From Microcaldota archaeon (GTDB lineage: Archaea > Micrarchaeota > Micrarchaeia > Micrarchaeales > CABMGC01), in the NCBI GenBank assembly GCA_021791075.1, contig JAJYXH010000044.1, positions 1-25,297 on the forward strand: a stretch of DNA of 25,297 bases. Direction: 5' to 3'. The position numbers were made by a program, and so were the translations under genes. Below the pieces are notes generated by a model that was given only the letters and a program-made list of their open reading frames with translations, searched no databases and had not been told where the DNA came from. This document shows positions 20,246 through 25,297 of the stretch, piece after piece (positions within the stretch are counted from its first letter, which is position 1; each line of letters starts with the position of its first letter).

Positions 20246-21864
20246 CGATCGACAAGAGGTACCTTAAGAGGCTCACGGAGCCGGACCTGGGCGACGAGAA
20301 GCTCGCGGAGAGGATCTCGAAGCTCGGATTCAACGTCGAGTCGATGGACGAGAAGGAGATAAGCATAGAGATAACCTCGAACAGGCCCGACCTTCTCGGG
20401 GCCGTGGGTCTCGCAAGGGCGATCAACCACTTCTCGCACAAGAGCAAGAGGTTCCATTATCAGATAACCGAGGAGGCCCCGCTTCTTGAGATTGTGGTGG
20501 GGGCTGGAGTAAGGAAGACAAGGCCGTACATCGCATCGCTAGCGGTGACAGGCCTGAAGTTCGACGAGGTCTCGCTCGCGAACCTTCTCAATGCGACGGA
20601 CAAGTTCACGGAGACGTACGGCAGGCAGAGAAAGAAGATTGCGATAGGGCTTCACAACCTGGATGAGGTATCTGCGCCGCTGCGATATGACGCCTACAAG
20701 AACGAGAAGTTCGTTCCGCTCAGCGGCACAGGTGAGATGGCATACTCGGATATAATCGAGAAGACGGAGAAGGGAAGAAGATATGCCGAGACGATTCCAA
20801 AGTCTGGCGCGAAGAGATTCCCGGTGCTGAAGGACGAGAAGGGGGCCCTGGCGCTGATACCGATAATAAATTCGGAAAGAACAAAGGTTACAAAGGAGAC
20901 GAAGAACCTCCTGGTTGACGTGACGGGAATCTCGGAGTACCTGGTAAACAAGACCGCGGACCTGCTCGCGGCAAACTTCATGGACATGGGCGCCTCGGTC
21001 AGGAAGGTACAGATCGTCTACAGGAACAAGACCGTGATAACTCCGCAACTCTCGACGGACTCGGTCAGGGTCCCGGTCTCGATGCTCGAGAATGAGATAG
21101 GAGTCGAGATAGGGGTGAACAACGTTGGCTCCCTCGCGGACAAGATGGGCTACGAGTCCTCTTACACGGGAAACATAGTCAACTTCTTAGTACCAACGTA
21201 CAGGTTCGACGTGATAAACGAGCAGGATATAGTCGAGGATATCGCGATCGCGTACGGATACGAGTACATAAGGCCAGCTCCGATAAGGTCGGTGAATTCT
21301 GGCGGGCTGGATACTCTCACAATATACAGGTCGAGCATAACCGAGGCCATGGCAGGGCTGGGCTTCGACCAGATGATGAACAGCTACCTCTCGAACGACC
21401 AGGTCAACTTCACGATGATGCGTATGCCGGTGGAGAAGTCGGCGGTGAGGATAAGGAACCCGAAGTCGGAGAGCATAACGATGATGAGGACATGGATAGT
21501 GCCGTCCCTGCTCAGGAACATCGCCGCATCGCAGAACGTGCCCTCTCCGCTCGAGGCATTCGAGCTCGACATGGCATTCACAATGAAGAACGGCAAGCCG
21601 ATCGAGGGCTACCATATGGCGGCGGTCTCGGCGGGATCGAGATCAGACTTCAACACGATAAAGGCGGTGTACGAGTCGGTATCAAAGGAGATGGGGGTAG
21701 AGTGCAAGATCGAGGCGGCGAACCACCCGAGCTTCATAGAGGGAAGGTGCGCAAAGATAGTAGCCAACGGCAAGGGCATAGGCTTCATGGGGGAGATACA
21801 TCCACAGGTCCTGAACAACTTCGGCATAGAGGAGCCTACCGCCGCGCTCGAGATTGAACTCTGA
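20233..21864 (+). CDS. pheT: Phenylalanyl-tRNA synthetase beta subunit, archaeal type
   Basis: PheT binds the tRNA and hosts the editing site of the heterotetramer. The protein is 543 residues, the archaeal length, shorter than the bacterial subunit. It begins MPVITIDKRYLKRL, has ISIEITSNRPDLLGAVGLAR near 45, the B3/4 editing region (PLSGTGEMAYSDIIEKT and ALIPIINSERTK), the B5 region with VPTYRFDVINEQDIVEDIAI, and a catalytic-like C-terminal part ending GFMGEIHPQVLNNFGIEEPT. I chose ATG 20233 because this N-terminus is typical and GGAGG lies upstream within pheS. The upstream in-frame extension to 20038 lies inside pheS and is not real. Confidence 0.94.
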   Translation: MPVITIDKRYLKRLTEPDLGDEKLAERISKLGFNVESMDEKEISIEITSNRPDLLGAVGLARAINHFSHKSKRFHYQITEEAPLLEIVVGAGVRKTRPYIASLAVTGLKFDEVSLANLLNATDKFTETYGRQRKKIAIGLHNLDEVSAPLRYDAYKNEKFVPLSGTGEMAYSDIIEKTEKGRRYAETIPKSGAKRFPVLKDEKGALALIPIINSERTKVTKETKNLLVDVTGISEYLVNKTADLLAANFMDMGASVRKVQIVYRNKTVITPQLSTDSVRVPVSMLENEIGVEIGVNNVGSLADKMGYESSYTGNIVNFLVPTYRFDVINEQDIVEDIAIAYGYEYIRPAPIRSVNSGGLDTLTIYRSSITEAMAGLGFDQMMNSYLSNDQVNFTMMRMPVEKSAVRIRNPKSESITMMRTWIVPSLLRNIAASQNVPSPLEAFELDMAFTMKNGKPIEGYHMAAVSAGSRSDFNTIKAVYESVSKEMGVECKIEAANHPSFIEGRCAKIVANGKGIGFMGEIHPQVLNNFGIEEPTAALEIEL

Positions 21865-21887
21865 GGAGTTCCGGAATAAGTGGTCTT

Positions 21888-22490
21888 ATGGACTATGAAT
21901 ACAATGGCAAAGTTCTAAAGTTTGATAAAACATTATCGGACCTTGACAAACTCGTAATGGACTTCGTCGGATTATTGAATGGGGCTAAGATCAAGTACGT
22001 GATAATAAGTGGTTACGTATCCATACTTTTGGGCAGGTCAAGGACTACCGAGGATATAGACGTTTTTATCGACAAGATCGGTTACGATGACTTTCAGCGC
22101 TTCTTCAATCTATCAAGCGATAGCGGGTACTGGTCGGTCGACTCGGACTCCTTGGACGATGCCTTCGATCGCCTGCAGAACTCATTATCTATAAGGCTGG
22201 CCAAAAAAGGCACCGTCGTGCCAAATTTCGAAGTCAAATTCCCGAAAAAGAAGTTGGATCTCATATCCCTTAATAGTCCATTAGAGGTCATAGTGAACAA
22301 TTCGCATCTGCTCATGTCGCCCCTTGAGATCCAGATACCGTTTAAAATATGGCTTGGGAGCGAGAAAGATATAGAAGACGCAGTACATATCTATGAACTA
22401 TTCAAGGGAAAGCTCGACAGAAACATGATGTCAACTCTCTCGAAAGAGTTAAAAGTTGAAGCTGAGATGATTAAGTATGGCATCGTTTAG
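21888..22490 (+). CDS. Nucleotidyltransferase-fold protein (DUF6036/AbiEii-like)
   Basis: The 200-residue protein has KYVIISGYVSILLGRSRTTE followed by DIDVFID at about 36-62: the Pol-beta-type nucleotidyltransferase signature, a G-x-x-x-L-x-G-R-x-R-T-T-x-D-I-D loop with the two catalytic aspartates. The usual first motif G-G/S is S-G-Y here. A third acidic strand is likely at KKKLDLISL near 123-131. Such proteins occur as toxins or antitoxins (AbiEii, MNT) or orphan transferases. It starts 23 nt after pheT and overlaps the next small gene by 14 nt. Codon use is more AT-rich than pheST, suggesting later acquisition. The toxin-antitoxin role is inferred. Confidence 0.72.
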   Translation: MDYEYNGKVLKFDKTLSDLDKLVMDFVGLLNGAKIKYVIISGYVSILLGRSRTTEDIDVFIDKIGYDDFQRFFNLSSDSGYWSVDSDSLDDAFDRLQNSLSIRLAKKGTVVPNFEVKFPKKKLDLISLNSPLEVIVNNSHLLMSPLEIQIPFKIWLGSEKDIEDAVHIYELFKGKLDRNMMSTLSKELKVEAEMIKYGIV

Positions 22491-22662
22491 GCGTGATATT
22501 GGCGAGAGGCTCAGGTTTGTCAGACTGTGGGCAGAATATATTAAAAAAACCCCGAATAAGAAATGGTCTCAGCAGCAAAATATGCTCATCAATTCAGTAA
22601 TGAAGTCCTCAGACCAGGATGTAAGACTATATCTGAAAGTCAAGAAGCTTGCGGCAAGATGA
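22477..22662 (+). CDS. Small basic helical partner of the nucleotidyltransferase gene
   Basis: The 61-residue protein is helical and basic: RRDIGERLRFVRLWAEYIKK, then KKWSQQQNMLINSVMKSSDQ and LYLKVKKLAAR. Its ATG lies 14 nt inside the end of the nucleotidyltransferase gene, an overlap typical of two-gene modules. I do not recognise a family; it is too small for a HEPN domain. It could be the second component of a toxin-antitoxin-like pair or simply a conserved companion. Confidence 0.6.
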   Translation: MASFRRDIGERLRFVRLWAEYIKKTPNKKWSQQQNMLINSVMKSSDQDVRLYLKVKKLAAR

Positions 22663-22671
22663 GATAGGGAA

Positions 22672-22893
22672 TCAGCCACTCCAGATCTTCGACAGTCCCT
22701 TCCTGTACACGAATCGGACCGCAGCGAAAGAGACAGTAAGGCTCAGATAAGGCCCCTACCGCACCACTCCCTTCACCTTGTTTTTCCTCAGCATGCCATG
22801 ATTGCATCCTGAAGAGTAGGCGTTCCATACGGGGTATACGAGATATGCGATAAGAACGATCAGGACAACCGGAGACAGGGCAGAAGATAACAT
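22672..22893 (-). pseudogene. Small two-span membrane protein gene interrupted by an in-frame TAG
   Basis: From ATG 22893, 15 nt after the RFC-L stop, the frame reads MLSSALSPVVLIVLIAYLVY, then PVWNAYSSGCNHGMLRKNKV and KGVVR, reaching TAG at 22756-22758. The same frame continues GPYLSLTVSFAAVRFVYRKG and LSKIWSG to TGA at 22672. The part after the TAG looks like a second membrane helix with a basic end, so the 73-codon unit was probably one protein. Either it is a nonsense mutant, the first 45 residues are a gene by themselves, or the base is a consensus error. A different overlapping frame at 22640-22828 is less protein-like. No family is recognised. Confidence 0.45.
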
Positions 22894-22907
22894 AAAACCA
22901 TCCGGGG

Positions 22908-24140
22908 TTACATCACGAACTTGTAGTACTCGTTTATCGTTTCAATGTCCTTCTCGTCAAGATTCAGGTTGTGGACAGCGAACTCTCCTATCTGCTCCTT
23001 GCCCGCGCCCTCTTTCTCCGCTGCCTTCATCATCATGTAGATCATGGGTATTCCGCTCTTGATTATGTCCTTCCTGCTTGTGTGCATCACCACCGAGAGC
23101 TTCAAGGCGATCTCATTGAGCGCCATCTTTCCCTTCTTGACCTTGCTGAGGTACTGTATCCTGGCTGGGAAGCTGTAGTTGTTCAGCATAGTTATCTGGC
23201 CCGTATTCGCCGTTGCGACTCCGGAAGAGATGAGCACCGAGGAGTATCTCAGGTAACCGTAGTAGTTTGACCTGGTCGCGTTCTCGAAGAACATGCTCGC
23301 CTTCGAGATTGACTGGTAGGAGTCCATTATCTCACTCTTCGATGTGTACCTGTTCGGCACGTTTTCATCCACCCAGTTTATCAGCATCCCGGCCTCTACG
23401 TCGCTGCTGGCCGCGGCGAATCTGGCGAGATCGAAGTTCTTGGACATGAAGATCTTGTCAAGCACGCCGAATATCTCCATCTTCCTGTTCCGCATGGCGA
23501 GCGACTCAATCAATTCAGGCTTCGCGTCGAACATCATCTCAAGGTCATTGAGTGCGGCGCGTACATCGCCGTTGCACCTCTTTGCTATCTCATTGACGAT
23601 CTCGTCGCTTACAACCTTCCCCTCCTTCCGCGCTATCTTCTTCATGTAATCGACGATGTCGGAGGTTGCTATGCGCTTGAACTCCGCCTTCTCCACATGG
23701 TTCCTGAGGAATGCGATGTCCCTGTCCCAGTAGTCGTTCGCGGTGAAGATGATCGGCTGCTTGGACCTGTTCACCAGCTGCGTCACGATCTTCTCGGCAC
23801 CGCTGTCGAACTTGGCAGAGAGCTCATCTATCTCATCAAATATTATCAGGATCCTCTTGTTGAAGAGTCCGCGGGTCTGGCTTGCGGGCATCACCCTATT
23901 CTCCAACGTTTCCGAGTCCCTGTAGTCACTGGAGTTGAGTTCGAGGATCTCAAGGCCGTTACCATAAGCAATCGCGCGCGCCGCTGCAGTCTTTCCCGTC
24001 CCGGAGGGACCGTATATCATGATCGGCCTGACACGCTTCCCCGACATCGCGTCTATGCCGAACTGATTCAGCTTTGCGATTGTGCTGATGTTCCCTATAA
24101 GTCCGTTGAGGGTGAATGGGGTGTACTTGTCAAGGAGCAT
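22908..24140 (-). CDS. rfcL: Replication factor C large subunit (clamp loader)
   Basis: RFC-L with the small subunits loads the PCNA clamp on primed DNA, using ATP. The protein has the AAA+ order expected: LLDKYTPFTLNGLIGN at the start, Walker A YGPSGTGKTAAARAIA, Walker B ILIIFDEIDEL, sensor 1 FTANDYWDRD, and the lid/sensor 2 region RCNGDVRAALNDLEMM, then the collar domain to the C-terminus. I use ATG 24140 (410 residues), since family members begin at this M-L-x-x-K-Y; a TTG at 24203 would add 21 unfamiliar residues. TATTATAC-like sequence at 24171-24178 and the box at 24225 are both possible promoters. There is no PCNA-binding PIP box that I can see at the end. Confidence 0.9.
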   Translation of the reverse strand: MLLDKYTPFTLNGLIGNISTIAKLNQFGIDAMSGKRVRPIMIYGPSGTGKTAAARAIAYGNGLEILELNSSDYRDSETLENRVMPASQTRGLFNKRILIIFDEIDELSAKFDSGAEKIVTQLVNRSKQPIIFTANDYWDRDIAFLRNHVEKAEFKRIATSDIVDYMKKIARKEGKVVSDEIVNEIAKRCNGDVRAALNDLEMMFDAKPELIESLAMRNRKMEIFGVLDKIFMSKNFDLARFAAASSDVEAGMLINWVDENVPNRYTSKSEIMDSYQSISKASMFFENATRSNYYGYLRYSSVLISSGVATANTGQITMLNNYSFPARIQYLSKVKKGKMALNEIALKLSVVMHTSRKDIIKSGIPMIYMMMKAAEKEGAGKEQIGEFAVHNLNLDEKDIETINEYYKFVM

Positions 24141-24224
24141 AAAATCGGCAGTATACCTTGACAAAACAGGTATAATAATCTGCTCATCTGCACCAAAGGA
24201 CAAGACAAAAGGACAAGATTGAGG

Positions 24225-24237
24225 ATATATTTAAATA
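24225..24237. promoter_or_regulatory. Near-symmetric TATA region between rfcL and the ankyrin gene
   Basis: ATATATTTAAATA reads as a TATA box on both strands. On the minus strand it would start transcripts near 24205, and on the plus strand near 24255-24260, 65-70 nt before the ATG at 24324. Confidence 0.45.
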
Positions 24238-24323
24238 GGTGGCAAGGGCACTTTTTGCAGATAAGGACGGGCCTAATCAGGCATCTAAGCTGCCATGCCC
24301 CTCCCCTCCAGCCGGATAAATCG

Positions 24324-25297
24324 ATGATACGAATGGCAATTCAGCGAGAACAGCAGTATGCAGTCCTGGCAAGGGGCATAAGGGAGATGATAAGAGAATT
24401 GAGGGTAGACGAGGCCCTGAAAGCAATCGAGAGCGATAGATCCATAATAAAGTGGGCGGAGGCCAAGGAATGGACCTTCGCCTTTGACGGAGTGAGAATT
24501 GGTGACCTGAACTTCGTAAGGAAGCTCTTCGAACTCGGTGCCGATCCGAACGCCACTGTGCCGGATGCGTTTGGGAATAGGCTGCCTCTTATCACTGCTG
24601 CCATCACCGAAGGCAACGGCGCGATGTACAACCTTATTGTTGAAAAAGGAGGCAGTCCGGAGAGCAAGATCCCGTGCACGGTGAGGGGGTTCCAAGACTA
24701 CGAAACTACTGAGGTAACCCATCTTGAAATGGCCATCAACATAAACTCCGTAGGCGTTGTCAATGCGGTCCTGTCTGCCGGAAGCTATACGAACATCGAA
24801 CTCTCGGAAGCCGTTGAGTTGGCAAAGCATCTCGGCTATGCCGAATGCCAGGAGGCTGTGGAGCAGTTCATGAGGGTGCGCGGCATTCCGTTTGTAGAGA
24901 TCTTAAGGGAAGACGTGGTGGTGTTCACATCCGTAGAAACGGGCGGTAGGACGAGAAGGATCACTCTTGACATCGACGTTCTGAGCAATGCATTCAGGGA
25001 TCCGCGGAACGAGAAGATCGACGAGGCCATGATCAACACCTCATCGGAGATACTCAGACGTCTGGGTGAGACCGTCCGTGTGGCTAAGTCGGTGAGAGAT
25101 GTGGCCGAGGTGCTGATAGGGATGCTTGAAGCAAAGGTGGCCGAGCCGGAGGCATTCATCTCCGAATTCGAGAAGCTCGGAGCGCTGCTTGCCCCATTCG
25201 AGGATGATGATATAGTCAGTACCTATAAGATGATCAGCAACCTCATAGAGGCGCACTCGATAGACCTCTTCGGAATAAATGCCAATAGGCAGATATC
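24324..25297 (+). CDS. Ankyrin-repeat protein (3' end outside the window)
   Basis: The frame is open from ATG 24324 (ATG 24333 is an alternative) to the window edge, over 320 codons. After a charged helical start (MAIQREQQYAVLARGIREMI) there are ankyrin-like units: GDLNFVRKLFELGADPNATV with FGNRLPLITAAITEGNGAMY and NLIVEKGGSPESK, then THLEMAININSVGVVNAVLS. G-x-D-P-N-A and the L-x-x-A-I/A pattern are characteristic. The part after about residue 190 is helical and acidic (LRRLGETVRVAKSVRDVAEV) without clear repeats. Ankyrin repeats bind other proteins; partner and location are unknown. There is no signal peptide. It diverges from rfcL. Confidence 0.75.
   Translation, partial: MIRMAIQREQQYAVLARGIREMIRELRVDEALKAIESDRSIIKWAEAKEWTFAFDGVRIGDLNFVRKLFELGADPNATVPDAFGNRLPLITAAITEGNGAMYNLIVEKGGSPESKIPCTVRGFQDYETTEVTHLEMAININSVGVVNAVLSAGSYTNIELSEAVELAKHLGYAECQEAVEQFMRVRGIPFVEILREDVVVFTSVETGGRTRRITLDIDVLSNAFRDPRNEKIDEAMINTSSEILRRLGETVRVAKSVRDVAEVLIGMLEAKVAEPEAFISEFEKLGALLAPFEDDDIVSTYKMISNLIEAHSIDLFGINANRQI

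Noticed and set aside
22756..22758. Pyrrolysine readthrough of the TAG
   Set aside because: No pyl genes or downstream signal are visible, and a simple mutation or error explains it better.
22640..22828. Alternative minus-strand frame of 62 codons behind rfcL
   Set aside because: The other frame, with membrane helices and a start just after rfcL, is more protein-like.
1..25297. CRISPR arrays, tRNA and rRNA genes, replication origin
   Set aside because: No regular spaced repeats, no cloverleaf with a T-arm consensus, no rRNA-like segment and no ORB-like repeats were found by eye.

Overview
The window is archaeal chromosome. Evidence: uL30 and uL15 in archaeal order, the RFC large clamp-loader subunit, archaeal-type PheS and PheT, a beta-CASP CPSF-like nuclease, and TATA boxes about 25-30 nt before many starts. 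Core genes are moderately GC-rich; AT-richer patches carry regulators and transposon debris. A DPANN lineage such as Micrarchaeota is possible (small genes, loosened ribosomal operon), but nothing here proves the taxon.

Layout. (1) 1-5678: the tail of a DUF2080-like transposon protein, then a pyrB-pyrD-flippase operon. pyrC converges on it and diverges from an rpiB-like gene plus acylphosphatase across a shared TATA region. (2) 5728-7809: a minus-strand set of three small genes, one frameshifted, then an AT-rich Lrp-like two-HTH regulator preceded by two palindromes. (3) 7993-12033, minus strand: uL30, uL15, glycosyltransferase, coiled-coil protein and beta-CASP nuclease, nearly contiguous. 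The usual spc-operon flanks (uS5, SecY) are absent. (4) 12132-17422, accessory island: IS110 N- and C-terminal pieces in opposite orientation, a hairpin that may be a relic of bridge-RNA DNA, an orphan gene, a frameshifted IS200-type TnpA with end hairpins, a possible metal-response module, and a decayed second copy of the beta-CASP nuclease. (5) 17408-22662: a minus-strand disordered protein, then a sequon-rich membrane protein, pheS, pheT, a nucleotidyltransferase-like gene and a small partner. (6) 22672-25297: a small membrane gene broken by an in-frame TAG, RFC-L, and a divergent ankyrin-repeat gene that leaves the window.

Most interesting is 14301-16782. An XRE-type HTH is fused to a helical domain resembling a degenerate ferritin-like bundle. 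It is divergent from an Nramp-superfamily transporter whose metal-site motifs (D-A-G-G and A-P-W instead of D-P-G-N and M-P-H) resemble the magnesium-transporting branch. Between them lie repeated GTTAA/TTAAC half-sites, two dyads of which are centred 21 bp apart, directly before the transporter TATA box. A one-TM protein overlaps the transporter stop. I read this as a candidate self-contained divalent-metal sensing and uptake unit. The transporter carries a one-base shift in a C6 run.

Several genes are one substitution or one indel from being open (small gene at 5728, TnpA, transporter N-terminus, beta-CASP copy, membrane protein at 22672). This is either real decay or consensus error, and reads would decide it.
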